DNA of 64,000 nucleotides from Bacteroidales bacterium UBA3653 (GTDB taxonomy: Bacteria > Bacteroidota > Bacteroidia > Bacteroidales > Paludibacteraceae), in assembly GCA_002373505.1 (NCBI GenBank), contig DFKE01000017.1, positions 62,001 through 126,000 on the forward strand. Reading direction: 5' to 3'. How positions within the stretch are numbered: the stretch's first letter is position 1; every line of letters starts with the position of its first letter. Shown here in pieces: positions 24,660-33,450 of this stretch. The notes below the pieces were generated by a model, which saw only the letters and a program-made list of their open reading frames with translations, searched no databases and was not told the DNA's origin. A program made the translations under genes and the position numbers.

Positions 24660-25388
24660 ATGAATATTTTAGTAACAGGTGGAACTTCCGGATTGGGTAA
24701 GGCTATCGTAGAACTGATGGCAACGGATGCCAATAACCATGTGATTTTTACATACTTGGATACTCCGGAGTATCGGGATGTAGTTGCCGATATGGGCAAA
24801 CGCTATCCGAATCTATCCGCATATCCTTTGCAGTTTTGCGATAGAAATAATGTGAAAGAATTCTGTGGACAGATGCAGACCATGGATTTGGATGCTTTGG
24901 TTAACTGCACCTATGTCGGTTCGCCACAAGGGACCTATTTCCATAAAACACCGATTGAGGATTTTGAGAAGTCCTTTGGTAATAACCTTATTCCGACTAT
25001 AATGCTTACGCAGACAGCAGTAAAGGGATTTAAGAAAAAGCGTTTCGGAAAGATTGTTAATATCATCTCGGAAGCCGTAATGGGTTTACCTCCTATGGGA
25101 TATTCCATCTATGCTGCAAACAAGGCATATTTGATGAAGTTGTCGGATGAGTGGAATAAAGAGTATACACGCTATAACATTACATCTAATTGTGTGCTAC
25201 CGGCCTTTATGAATACAGGACTGACGAACACTGATCCTCGTATCGTAGAACAATTAGAGATGCAACATCCTCTGAAAAAGTTGCTAACACCCGAAGAAGT
25301 GGCGGTAGTGGTTAAATTCTTGTTAGAGGCTCCGCAACAGGTTAATGGCGTAAAGATGCCGGTAAATGCGGCAGAAATAATAATGTAA
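24660..25388 (+). CDS. Short-chain dehydrogenase/reductase (first of two)
   Basis: A 242-residue SDR. NAD(P)-binding TGGTSGLGKA (6-15) and the catalytic Tyr/Lys pair in YSIYAANKAY (about 151-160, YxxxK form) are present, with Ser in IISEAVMG. By context it could be the 3-oxoacyl-ACP reductase of the acyl module. It precedes the ACP genes by 12 bases. A role on a sugar substrate is possible but less likely. Confidence 0.82.
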   Translation: MNILVTGGTSGLGKAIVELMATDANNHVIFTYLDTPEYRDVVADMGKRYPNLSAYPLQFCDRNNVKEFCGQMQTMDLDALVNCTYVGSPQGTYFHKTPIEDFEKSFGNNLIPTIMLTQTAVKGFKKKRFGKIVNIISEAVMGLPPMGYSIYAANKAYLMKLSDEWNKEYTRYNITSNCVLPAFMNTGLTNTDPRIVEQLEMQHPLKKLLTPEEVAVVVKFLLEAPQQVNGVKMPVNAAEIIM

Positions 25389-25400
25389 AAATTTAGAATT

Positions 25401-25637
25401 ATGGATAAGAATCAAATTTTAGAGGAAGTGCAAGAGATCTTCCGTGAAGTATTGGACAACGAGGAGATAGAATTGCAGTTTAATACGACATCCGATGACG
25501 TTGAGGAGTGGGATAGTCTAACGCATATCCAGTTGATTGTTGCGATTGAGAAACATTTCAAAATCAAGTTCACAAGTGTGGAGATTATGAGTTGGAAAAA
25601 TGTGGGAGAAATGATAGATTGTATAATATTAAAGTAA
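25401..25637 (+). CDS. Acyl carrier protein 1
   Basis: A 78-residue ACP. The phosphopantetheine Ser lies in EEWDSLTHIQL (about residue 39), and the surrounding four-helix pattern is normal. It would carry acyl or aminoacyl intermediates for the adenylation enzyme, FkbH and KAS III encoded around it. Three different ACPs in one locus suggest that separate units are held on separate carriers. Confidence 0.9.
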   Translation: MDKNQILEEVQEIFREVLDNEEIELQFNTTSDDVEEWDSLTHIQLIVAIEKHFKIKFTSVEIMSWKNVGEMIDCIILK

Positions 25638-25644
25638 GAGATAT

Positions 25645-25878
25645 ATGAAAGCAAAGATTACTGAAATTTTACAGGAACTTCGTCCTGAATTTGATTTTAC
25701 TCAAGAAGGAGTAAACTTCATAGAGGAAGGCATGTTAGACAGTTTCGATTTGGTAGCATTGGTTACCGACTTGGAGCAACAGTTTGGTGTGACAATCGAT
25801 GGTGTTGATGTTGTGCCGGAGAACTTCGAGAATGTAGAAGCCATCGAACAATTAATTAACCGTTCAAAGAAAAAATAA
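25645..25878 (+). CDS. Acyl carrier protein 2
   Basis: A 77-residue ACP with the attachment Ser in MLDSFDLVALVTDLE (about residue 32). It is clearly different from ACP 1: the motif is DSFD rather than DSLT. Its stop overlaps the KAS III start (TAATG), implying coupled translation and a close working relationship with that enzyme. Confidence 0.88.
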   Translation: MKAKITEILQELRPEFDFTQEGVNFIEEGMLDSFDLVALVTDLEQQFGVTIDGVDVVPENFENVEAIEQLINRSKKK

Positions 25879-26942
25879 TGGATTTTCGTTTTCAAAATAA
25901 ACGTATAAGTGGTATTCTGACGGTATTGCCGGAACAGGTTATCCCCTTTGAGGAGGAGATGGGAAACTACAACTTCTCCCCCGCAAAATGTCAGAAGTTG
26001 AAATTGGCGATGGGGTATAAGGAACACCGCATCGCAAAGAAAGGACAGACGTCGTCTGATTTTTGCGTACATGGCTTGCAATACTTGTTTGACGAGGGAT
26101 TGTTAAAACCCGAAGAGATAGATGCGTTGCTATTCGTGAGTCAGAGTCCGGATTATTTCATGCCTCCTACAAGCAATATCATACAAGGGCACTTTGAGTT
26201 AAAACATGATATGATATGTTTGGATATTAACCAAGGTTGTGCCGGATTTGAGGTGGGATTGATTCAAGCATTCATGCTATTGGATCAACCGACAATCAAT
26301 AAGGTGGTACTATTGAATGCGGATGTGTTGAGTCCGAAAGTATCAGACCAAGATAGAAACAGCAAACCGCTGGTAGGCGATGCTGCGGCTATTACCATCG
26401 TGGAGAAGTCGGACATTCCGAACACTATCTATGCGAACATCCAAATGGATGGAACAGGAGCAATGGCATTGAATATTCCGGCAGGAGGTTTCCGTATGCC
26501 ATGTACCGCAGAAACAGCAGAACTGAAAGAGGATGCTTCTGGTAACTTCCGTGCGTTGGATAACCTTGTTATGAAAGGCGACGAGGTATTTAACTTCGTT
26601 CAACGTGAGGTTCCTCCGATGATCGAGCATCTGATGGAGGAAGCGCAGATTTCTAAGGACGATGTGGACTATTATATGTTCCATCAACCAAACAAGTTTA
26701 TGCTGCATAAGTTAGCAGACAAACTGGAGATTCCGTACGAGAAAGTTCCGGCAAACATCGTTGAGAACTTTGGTAATGCAAGTGGCGTAACAGTGCCGAC
26801 GAATATTTCGTATAACCTTGGAGACCAAATCGTGAATGGCTCAAAGAAAGTATGTATGGCCGGATTTGGCGTTGGATTGACATGGTCGTCCATCTATATG
26901 GAATTAGGAAATTTAAAGTTTAATCAAATAATAGATTATTGA
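25878..26942 (+). CDS. 3-oxoacyl-ACP synthase III (KAS III/FabH-like)
   Basis: A 354-residue thiolase-fold enzyme that condenses an acyl starter with malonyl-ACP or a related extender. The catalytic triad is visible: Cys121 in DINQGCAGFEVGL, His269 in MFHQPNKFM and Asn300 in ENFGNASGVT. It is not the housekeeping FabH by context: it sits between carrier proteins and acyltransferases in a glycan locus. FkbH, ACP and KAS III also occur together in tetronate pathways, but the other genes here fit an acyl decoration of an amino sugar better. Confidence 0.9.
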   Translation: MDFRFQNKRISGILTVLPEQVIPFEEEMGNYNFSPAKCQKLKLAMGYKEHRIAKKGQTSSDFCVHGLQYLFDEGLLKPEEIDALLFVSQSPDYFMPPTSNIIQGHFELKHDMICLDINQGCAGFEVGLIQAFMLLDQPTINKVVLLNADVLSPKVSDQDRNSKPLVGDAAAITIVEKSDIPNTIYANIQMDGTGAMALNIPAGGFRMPCTAETAELKEDASGNFRALDNLVMKGDEVFNFVQREVPPMIEHLMEEAQISKDDVDYYMFHQPNKFMLHKLADKLEIPYEKVPANIVENFGNASGVTVPTNISYNLGDQIVNGSKKVCMAGFGVGLTWSSIYMELGNLKFNQIIDY

Positions 26943-26980
26943 AGAATCCTTCACATAACCACATCGTAACGTTTTGATTT

Positions 26981-27757
26981 ATGCAAAAGAATTATCTTTT
27001 ACACCTAAATATTTTCAAAACACTATACGTGAACTTCAAACTGCTTCCTTTTAAGCAAGCGTTACATATGCCCATTTTGCTGTATGGGAAAGTGAATGTA
27101 AGTAATTGCACAGGACGTGTTATTATAAATCGTCCTCTTCAATTTGGTATGCTAAGATTCGGTATTTCAAGAGGTGGTTTTTATGGCACTAGAGCTTCTT
27201 CCTATAGCAGATTCTGCGTAGAAGGTACCTTGATATTAAATGAAGTGGATAAAACCAATGGAATCAAGAGATCACAATTTTCTCATGATTCTTGCTTACA
27301 TATCGGACAACATGGCACCCTAATTTTAAATGAGTATGAAGACTTTGGGCCTCGTTGCAATATTGCATGTTATGAAATGATAGAAGTAGGTTCATGGTTA
27401 TCAACTTCATGGGATGTGCAGGTTTTTGATACTAATTTTCATTTCCTTATATCTAATGAAGGTAAGGTACATCGTGCAACAAAGCCTATAAAAGTAGGGA
27501 ATCATTGCTGGATCGGTAATAGGACAACGTTGAATCCAGGTGCTAAAATATCAGACTACACTACTATCGCAAGTAATAGTCTTGTGAATAAGGATTTCTC
27601 TGATTTTCAGCGAGTTATACTGGGTGGTGTGCCGTCTGTTGTGCTTAAGGAAGGATATCGGCGTATATTTAGCTTTGCTGAGGAAAAAAGATTATTTGAC
27701 TTCTTTGCTAAGTATCACAACGATGAGACAATAATTGAAAATATAAACATTTTATAA
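26981..27757 (+). CDS. Left-handed beta-helix acyltransferase
   Basis: A 258-residue hexapeptide-repeat protein of the maltose/galactoside O-acetyltransferase type. The C-terminal half has the active-site-like SWDVQVFDTNFHF segment and KVGNHCWIGNRTTLNPGAKI (about 166-185), followed by ASNSLVNKDF. It lies between KAS III and the third ACP, so it may move an acyl group from carrier to sugar. Donor and acceptor are unknown. Confidence 0.78.
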   Translation: MQKNYLLHLNIFKTLYVNFKLLPFKQALHMPILLYGKVNVSNCTGRVIINRPLQFGMLRFGISRGGFYGTRASSYSRFCVEGTLILNEVDKTNGIKRSQFSHDSCLHIGQHGTLILNEYEDFGPRCNIACYEMIEVGSWLSTSWDVQVFDTNFHFLISNEGKVHRATKPIKVGNHCWIGNRTTLNPGAKISDYTTIASNSLVNKDFSDFQRVILGGVPSVVLKEGYRRIFSFAEEKRLFDFFAKYHNDETIIENINIL

Positions 27758-27774
27758 ACATTAATTTATTAATT

Positions 27775-27984
27775 ATGGAAGAATTAGTAGCTAAATTGGC
27801 AGAGATTCTAGAAGTAGAATCATTGGATGTTAAGAGTAAATTCGCGGATTATGAGGCATGGGACTCGTTAGCTATCCTCTATATTATCTCTATGCTTGAT
27901 TCTGATTATCATAAATCGATGAAAGCAGATGAGATTAAACAATTCGAGAATATCGAAAGTTTTTGTAATGCAGTTTTGAAGTAA
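27775..27984 (+). CDS. Acyl carrier protein 3
   Basis: A 69-residue ACP, with the phosphopantetheine Ser in YEAWDSLAILYI (about residue 31). It is slightly shorter than the other two carriers. It begins 17 bases after the LbH acyltransferase and ends one base before the next SDR gene. Confidence 0.85.
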   Translation: MEELVAKLAEILEVESLDVKSKFADYEAWDSLAILYIISMLDSDYHKSMKADEIKQFENIESFCNAVLK

Positions 27985-27985
27985 G

Positions 27986-28708
27986 ATGATGTATACATTA
28001 GTAACCGGTGCTACATCGGACATAGGTTCGGCTATTTGTAAGACTTTGGCAGAGCAAGGTCACAAGTTGCTGTTGTCAGACATTGACGCAAGTAAATTAC
28101 GTGAATTGTGCCAAGAATTACCAGGAGAAGGACATCGGTATGAAGCGATGGATTTTTCCAATGTGGTAGAGGCAAAAGAGCAATTTGTGGAGTTTATTAA
28201 AGCTGAGCAAATTGCCATAAGTAATGCTGTTTTTGCAGCAGGGATTTTTGCCGTACGTCCGTTGAAGATGGTTGATTACGATTTCTGCAAGTTGAATTTT
28301 GACATTGCGGTATTCTCAATCATTCAATTAATGCAAGTGTTAACCAGCAAACGAATCAATGGCGATAATTTAAGTGGTGTTGTGTTACTATCAAGTATAT
28401 CAGCTAAGAGAGGAACAAAAGGGTACTCACTATATTCGGCTGTTAAATCAGCGATGTTAGGATTGATGCGTTCATGGGCAGCTGAGTTTTCACCACGTGT
28501 ACGAGTGAATGCTGTTCTTCCCGGAGGAATACGAACAAGAGCCACAGAGTTTATCTATAACGCTAATTCGGAGATAGATAGCCGATATCTTTTAGGAGAA
28601 GGAAAACCAAATGATATAGCAAATGCAATTTCGTTCTTATTTTCTGATAAAGCTCGTTGGATTACAGGACAGGAGTTTGTTGTTGATGGTGGATGGAGTA
28701 TAAATTAG
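27986..28708 (+). CDS. Short-chain dehydrogenase/reductase (FabG-like, second of two)
   Basis: A 240-residue SDR with TGATSDIGSAICK (6-18), catalytic SSISAKRG, YSLYSAVKSAML (YxxxK) and the C-terminal FabG hallmark GQEFVVDGG. It resembles 3-oxoacyl-ACP reductases and follows ACP 3, so reduction of an ACP-bound 3-oxo group is the best guess. It is the last gene of the acyl module; a KAP ATPase follows after six bases. Confidence 0.85.
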   Translation: MMYTLVTGATSDIGSAICKTLAEQGHKLLLSDIDASKLRELCQELPGEGHRYEAMDFSNVVEAKEQFVEFIKAEQIAISNAVFAAGIFAVRPLKMVDYDFCKLNFDIAVFSIIQLMQVLTSKRINGDNLSGVVLLSSISAKRGTKGYSLYSAVKSAMLGLMRSWAAEFSPRVRVNAVLPGGIRTRATEFIYNANSEIDSRYLLGEGKPNDIANAISFLFSDKARWITGQEFVVDGGWSIN

Positions 28709-28714
28709 AGTGTA

Positions 28715-30544
28715 ATGAACGAGCATGTAACATATGGCTTGAATTTGTACATTAAGGATACAGATCCTCAAAGCGCTGTTCTGCTGAAAGGCGATTGGGG
28801 ATGTGGGAAGACGCATTTTATCAAAGAGTGGATACAAAAGCAGAAACAGGACAAAAGCAGTGCGTGCGATGTCGTGTATGTCTCGCTCTTTGGTATCAGT
28901 TCACTCAACGGACTGAAAGATGCTGTCAACAAAGCCATCTCACCCATCATGTACAAAGTCGAGAAATATAAAAAGGACGTACTGAAAGCAGCAAAGGTAG
29001 TGCTTAAGTACGACTCTACCATTGCCGATATTAAAGATGCTATCATTCAATATGAACTGAATCCGTTGGATTTGCTAGCGCAATTGAACCTGAGCGAAAA
29101 TTCGAAAGAGTATAAGCTATTTGTGTTGGATGATGTGGAGCGTTGCGATATTCCGCTGAAAGAATTATTCGGCTTTGTGGATTATCTGTTTGAGCATGTG
29201 GGATGTAGAGTGGTTCTGATTGTCGGAAAGACAGATCTGCAAGATGCTAAGTGGAAGGAGACATTACATAAGTATCAAGAGAAAATTGTAGGACGAGAAT
29301 ACGTAATCGAACCGGATGTGGCTGTGGCAGTAAGTGCCTTTGTAGATGAGATAGCAACTATATACCCATCATCGTATGCTTTCTTGAGTCAACACAAAGA
29401 TGCTATTGCTGCCGTATGGAGAGCATCGAAGTATAATAACCTAAGAAGTCTGCGGCAATGTATCCGGTCGTTTGTGGAGATATTCGAACCTTTAGACAAA
29501 GGTGCGGAGAAGATGAAGTTCGAGTTCTTTGTGAATTATCAGGCATATAGTTTGGAATATTACAACGGGGATAAGAGTGTATTATCCGATATAAACAAAC
29601 ACCTGATTGTAGGATATTTAAATAATAATTCTCCGGCTAAGACGATATTGGATAAATATAATGAAGTCTGTCCTGTGTTAAATTGCCGATTGTTTGAACT
29701 GGAATATCTGACGGATATTAAGAGATCCGTTTTCGAAGGCAAAGATATCACGGAAGAACTGAACTGGAAGATAAAATCTATCGAAGAGAAGTCATTATAT
29801 GAGCGATTGAGAGAGATTGTCTATCTTGATAATCGCGAAGTAGAAGAGTTGATACGTGAAGCAAAAGCATATTTGGCATCTCCCGTTGTAAACGTAATTG
29901 ATTATATCTATGTAGTCTATGCGTTATGTTACTGGAATGAGAAGTCCGTTTGCGTGCTCAAGAAATCGTTCGAAAAGGATTGCTTGAACAAGATTGTGGC
30001 ATGGCTGCGAATCAATATGATACCATCGGAATTAGCCATTACGGAACGAAAGATACATCGCGGACTTGAGATACAAGACAGAGAGGTAAAGATAGCACGT
30101 TTTTCATGGCTCGCATCCGAGGTAGAGAGGGCAATGACTGAGTTGAAGAATGAAGTCAAAGAACCCATTTTGAATTATTTGGAAAATATATCCAACGAGA
30201 ATGTTGAGGATGTAGTGTCGCAAATGTATCAGGTGGATATTTATCAGCGTGCACACTATACTTCTCAGGCACTGTTTGACCGGGTGAATGTAAAGAAGTT
30301 CTGCCTGAACGTAAGGAAGCTGAACAACAGAAGCAAGATGCACCTGGCAGAGGGATTGGATGTTCGCTATGGTCAGAATTATAGGGATGATGATTATCGG
30401 AGCATCTTCGGAGGCGAGAAAGCCGCATTGGAAGAAATAATGAGAAATTTCGATGCATATCAACAGCAGTCTGCCAAGATGACTAAAATCGTTTATAATC
30501 GATTGTTAGCTCCGTTGAAGCATGCTTTGGAAAGGTTAGGGTAA
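28715..30544 (+). CDS. KAP-like P-loop NTPase
   Basis: A 609-residue P-loop ATPase. Walker A GDWGCGKTH (26-34) and Walker B KLFVLDDVERC (134-144) resemble the KAP family of STAND-like NTPases. Residues 145-609 are mostly helical with no second known domain and no clear membrane helix. KAP proteins are often found in defence islands and act as switches, but this one sits as an apparent operon member between the acyl module and glycosyltransferases. It has no obvious sugar function. A second, different KAP-type ATPase is at 49836. Confidence 0.7.
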   Translation: MNEHVTYGLNLYIKDTDPQSAVLLKGDWGCGKTHFIKEWIQKQKQDKSSACDVVYVSLFGISSLNGLKDAVNKAISPIMYKVEKYKKDVLKAAKVVLKYDSTIADIKDAIIQYELNPLDLLAQLNLSENSKEYKLFVLDDVERCDIPLKELFGFVDYLFEHVGCRVVLIVGKTDLQDAKWKETLHKYQEKIVGREYVIEPDVAVAVSAFVDEIATIYPSSYAFLSQHKDAIAAVWRASKYNNLRSLRQCIRSFVEIFEPLDKGAEKMKFEFFVNYQAYSLEYYNGDKSVLSDINKHLIVGYLNNNSPAKTILDKYNEVCPVLNCRLFELEYLTDIKRSVFEGKDITEELNWKIKSIEEKSLYERLREIVYLDNREVEELIREAKAYLASPVVNVIDYIYVVYALCYWNEKSVCVLKKSFEKDCLNKIVAWLRINMIPSELAITERKIHRGLEIQDREVKIARFSWLASEVERAMTELKNEVKEPILNYLENISNENVEDVVSQMYQVDIYQRAHYTSQALFDRVNVKKFCLNVRKLNNRSKMHLAEGLDVRYGQNYRDDDYRSIFGGEKAALEEIMRNFDAYQQQSAKMTKIVYNRLLAPLKHALERLG

Positions 30545-30563
30545 GAAATTATAGTATAGACAT

Positions 30564-31580
30564 ATGAAGAAAGAAGAACCTATATTAGTAGCAATTCAAT
30601 GCCTTGTGTATAATCACGAGCCGTATCTGCGAGATTGTTTCGAGGGATTTGTAATGCAGAAGACCAACTTCCGCTTCGTGGCGATTGTCCATGAGGATTG
30701 CTCTACGGATCACTCGGCAAGCATCATTCGTGAATATGAGGCGAAATATCCGGATATATTCCGTCCGATATATGAAACTGAAAATCAATATTCAAAGCAT
30801 GATGGTTCCCTCGAACGTATCATGAATGCGGCCATTGATGCCACCGGAGCCAAATACATCGCCATGTGCGAGGGTGATGATTATTGGATAGATCCGTTTA
30901 AGTTACAGAAACAAGTGGATTTTCTTGAGACACATCCTGATTATTCATTATGTTGTCATGGGTATAAGATATTGAAAGTGGATGCTGGCTTATGTATAGA
31001 AAAATTCCATATGCCTATTGAAAATCATATAGAGGGGGTAACCTTTTCTAACTCGGATAATTGGAAATATCGATATACTTCTACAATGACGATCATATAC
31101 CGTTATGCTATGCATAAGAACATACCAGATATCTCCCAGTTCCGATATTGGCGAGATGCCCATCTGCATTATTATTTACTTAAATATGGGAAAGGGTACT
31201 TTATGCCTTTTATAGGTTCTGTGTATAGAGATCATGGTGGGGGGGTATATTCTTCTTTATCAGCACTTCAAAAAGACTTAATACATGTGTGGATTTATGA
31301 TGAACTTTTTACGAACAATCCCGATGATCCAGATTTAGGTGCATATCTCAGGGAATTAATAAAAGAGCAGGAGAAAATTTTTATTTGGTTAATACGAGAC
31401 CAAAAATTGACAACAGAATTGATTAGAGCTGCACTAGATTTAAGCCATCTTATATGGTGTCGAATAGGAATCTTTGCGTTATTAACTTGGAAAACTCAAT
31501 TAAGTATTAGTTACCTTAAGAGATTTAAAAGAATGAAGGTATATAAACATCTAAGAGCAATTCTTACTCGAGATAGATAA
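30564..31580 (+). CDS. Family 2 glycosyltransferase
   Basis: A 338-residue GT-A enzyme: VAIQCLVYNHEPYLRDCF (about 8-25), a donor-binding HEDCSTDHS region and the metal-binding-type CEGDDYWIDPFKLQKQVD segment (about 97-114), a pattern typical of Bacteroidetes GT2 enzymes. It adds one sugar to the growing repeat unit at the cytoplasmic membrane; donor unknown. A run of seven G at 31239-31245 (encoding HGGGV) could slip and switch the gene off. Confidence 0.85.
   Translation: MKKEEPILVAIQCLVYNHEPYLRDCFEGFVMQKTNFRFVAIVHEDCSTDHSASIIREYEAKYPDIFRPIYETENQYSKHDGSLERIMNAAIDATGAKYIAMCEGDDYWIDPFKLQKQVDFLETHPDYSLCCHGYKILKVDAGLCIEKFHMPIENHIEGVTFSNSDNWKYRYTSTMTIIYRYAMHKNIPDISQFRYWRDAHLHYYLLKYGKGYFMPFIGSVYRDHGGGVYSSLSALQKDLIHVWIYDELFTNNPDDPDLGAYLRELIKEQEKIFIWLIRDQKLTTELIRAALDLSHLIWCRIGIFALLTWKTQLSISYLKRFKRMKVYKHLRAILTRDR
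31239..31245 (+). repeat. Poly-G tract (7) in glycosyltransferase gene
   Basis: Seven consecutive G inside the coding sequence of the 30564 glycosyltransferase. Addition or loss of one G would shift the frame at about residue 226. Confidence 0.6.
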
Positions 31581-31599
31581 TTGACAAATTTAATCAATT

Positions 31600-32442
31600 A
31601 TGAAAGAAGAAATAATAGTTAGTTTGACCACATGGCGTAAGCGTATTCACAATATTCCTATTGTGCTTGACTCAATTTATGCGCAGACATATATGCCGGA
31701 TAAGATTGTGCTAAACTTAGCGTATGGGGAAGAAATACCAGAAGATATTGAGACATATCTGAAAAAGAACAAAGTGGAGGTGAATTTCCTAAAAGATACA
31801 AAGGTATATAAAAAATTTGTTCCAACACTTCAGAAGTATCCAGATGCATGTGTAATAAATATTGATGATGATTGCATTTTTCCGAAAACGATGATTGAGG
31901 ATTTCTTGACCCTACATCAGCACTATCCAAAGTATCCGATAAGTGGAAATCATGTGGTTCTCTATGGTATGCAATGTCATTGTGGAAATGCGTCACTGAC
32001 GAAAGCAGAACATTTTGGTAAATGGTTGGAGAAAATAGATGAAGAGTTGATGTGTCAATGTCCGAGTAGCGATATAGTCTATACATATTTTGCGACCCGG
32101 AATGGACACCCATATATTCATACAAGGGAAGAGTATTTTACCAATGTAATGCAAGAGCATTTAGGGAAAAATGAAGGATATACCAATCACATAATTAAGC
32201 ATAATGGAATAGAGAAATCGTATGCATATTTGGTAAGGAGATTTGGTCAACCCGATTCCCCAATAAAAGATTATGTGGCGGATAATGTTATTGTTAATAT
32301 AATAGAGAATATTCTACAAAGGGAAGTGACTCGACAAGTAGAGGAACAGCGATTAAAGACAGAAAATCAAATCCGCCAGACAAAAGCTTATAGATTAGGG
32401 AAAGCATTATTGAGGCCATTCCGGTGGTTGAGAAGGAAATGA
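31600..32442 (+). CDS. Glycosyltransferase-like protein (GT-A type)
   Basis: A 280-residue protein starting EEIIVSLTTWRKRIHNIPIVLDSI, with VINIDDDCIFP (about 85-95) as a DDD metal-binding motif. This fits small GT-A transferases seen in Bacteroidetes capsule loci. The C-terminal 40 residues are Arg/Lys-rich and may bind the membrane. The next gene starts within its stop codon (ATGA). Sugar specificity unknown. Confidence 0.75.
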   Translation: MKEEIIVSLTTWRKRIHNIPIVLDSIYAQTYMPDKIVLNLAYGEEIPEDIETYLKKNKVEVNFLKDTKVYKKFVPTLQKYPDACVINIDDDCIFPKTMIEDFLTLHQHYPKYPISGNHVVLYGMQCHCGNASLTKAEHFGKWLEKIDEELMCQCPSSDIVYTYFATRNGHPYIHTREEYFTNVMQEHLGKNEGYTNHIIKHNGIEKSYAYLVRRFGQPDSPIKDYVADNVIVNIIENILQREVTRQVEEQRLKTENQIRQTKAYRLGKALLRPFRWLRRK

Positions 32443-33368
32443 CAAAACTAAGTGTCATCATATTATCCTATGCCATAGACGAGGAAGTCTATCGGATGAA
32501 CTGCAGGGCGATAGAGTCATTGTTCTCTTCCGAGAATTGGAGATTGGAGAATGGAGATTGGACATTGGAGGTTTTGCTGATGGAGAGCAACCGCGAGGCG
32601 AAATATGCGTATGACTCTCGTGTCCGCGTATTAGTGCCGGAAGAGAAGTTCGGATTTCACCGGTTCTTCAATATCGGGTTGGAGCAGACGAGTGGAGATT
32701 TTGTGGCGTTCTGCAATAACGACATTGTTTTTCTGCCGGGATGGTGGAGTGCAATCATGAAGGTGAAAAAAGAACATCCGCGCTTTATGTGCTTCTCGCC
32801 GGTAGATAGCTCATATCCGATGATGGCTGAGGAGATTGCAACCGGAAAGGAATATACAATAGGATGGGAAAACAAACGTCATTTTGCCGCATGGTGCTTT
32901 GTTTGGGAGCGAAAGGTGTTCAAGACAATCGGACTCTTTGACGAAACCTTCGATTTCTATTCTGCCGATGATGATGAACTGCAGACTCTCCATTATTATG
33001 CTATTCCTAATGTACTGGCTACTGGCAGCGAAGTGAAGCATCTTAGCCAAGTGGTGACGAAGAAAGTGGGGATTAATAAATATGCTGTGACGGACAAGGA
33101 GAGATACCCGCTCTCTGAATATGAGATCAAGCGTGGCTGGACATGGCTATGGGATGATGTTCGGTTTTACGTGGCTTATCAACGCGAAAAAGCCAAGTGG
33201 GGAAACCATTGGATGCGGAAACGTGTGGATAATTTTTTGCTGCGTCACTCATGGTTAAATATCACTCCCGTTACCAAATTTCTATACAATCGCCGAGTTA
33301 ATCTTTTTTTAGCCAAAATTACCGGTATTTCCGATCCTAATCCGGTAATTTTAACGAAAAATGATTAA
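32439..33368 (+). CDS. Family 2 glycosyltransferase
   Basis: A 309-residue GT2 enzyme: LSVIILSYAIDEEVYRMN at the N-terminus and VAFCNNDIVFLPGWW (about 94-108) with the acidic metal-binding site, then YSADDDELQTL. The segment at about residues 32-44 (ENWRLENGDWTLE) is encoded by repeated GGAGATTGG words (32534-32570) like those in spacers of this region, so it looks like an in-frame low-complexity insertion. The ATG at 32439 overlaps the previous stop and is preferred to the TTG at 32424. Confidence 0.83.
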   Translation: MTKLSVIILSYAIDEEVYRMNCRAIESLFSSENWRLENGDWTLEVLLMESNREAKYAYDSRVRVLVPEEKFGFHRFFNIGLEQTSGDFVAFCNNDIVFLPGWWSAIMKVKKEHPRFMCFSPVDSSYPMMAEEIATGKEYTIGWENKRHFAAWCFVWERKVFKTIGLFDETFDFYSADDDELQTLHYYAIPNVLATGSEVKHLSQVVTKKVGINKYAVTDKERYPLSEYEIKRGWTWLWDDVRFYVAYQREKAKWGNHWMRKRVDNFLLRHSWLNITPVTKFLYNRRVNLFLAKITGISDPNPVILTKND

Positions 33369-33391
33369 AAAGTAAGTTATTTTGCAGAATT

Positions 33392-33427
33392 ATGGCATAT
33401 GCTCTTGCATATGTCATTTTTTTTTTG
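33392..33427 (+). terminator. Terminator hairpin fused to a promoter
   Basis: ATGGCATATGC (33392-33402) pairs with GCATATGTCAT (33407-33417) with a TCTT loop, followed by a run of T to 33426. It ends the upstream transcript, while the TTG at 33405-33407 doubles as the -33 of the next promoter. Confidence 0.7.
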
Positions 33428-33435
33428 TATCTTTG
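33405..33435 (+). promoter_or_regulatory. Internal promoter of the polysaccharide locus
   Basis: TTG (33405-33407), 20 bases, TATCTTTG (33428-33435). The expected transcript starts a few bases before the ATG at 33451, so the leader is very short. It separates the acyl/GT operon from the fnl operon. Confidence 0.75.
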
Positions 33436-33450
33436 CGCACTTTTGTGCGC

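Noticed and set aside
25401..26942. Housekeeping fatty-acid synthesis (acpP, fabH)
   Set aside because: The three ACPs and KAS III are divergent, lie with adenylation and FkbH genes in a glycan locus and lack the usual plsX/rpmF/fabF neighbours.
22512..26942. Tetronate antibiotic module (FkbH, ACP, KAS III)
   Set aside because: The three types do co-occur in tetronate clusters, but no polyketide synthase or cyclising acyltransferase is present and the surroundings are glycan genes.
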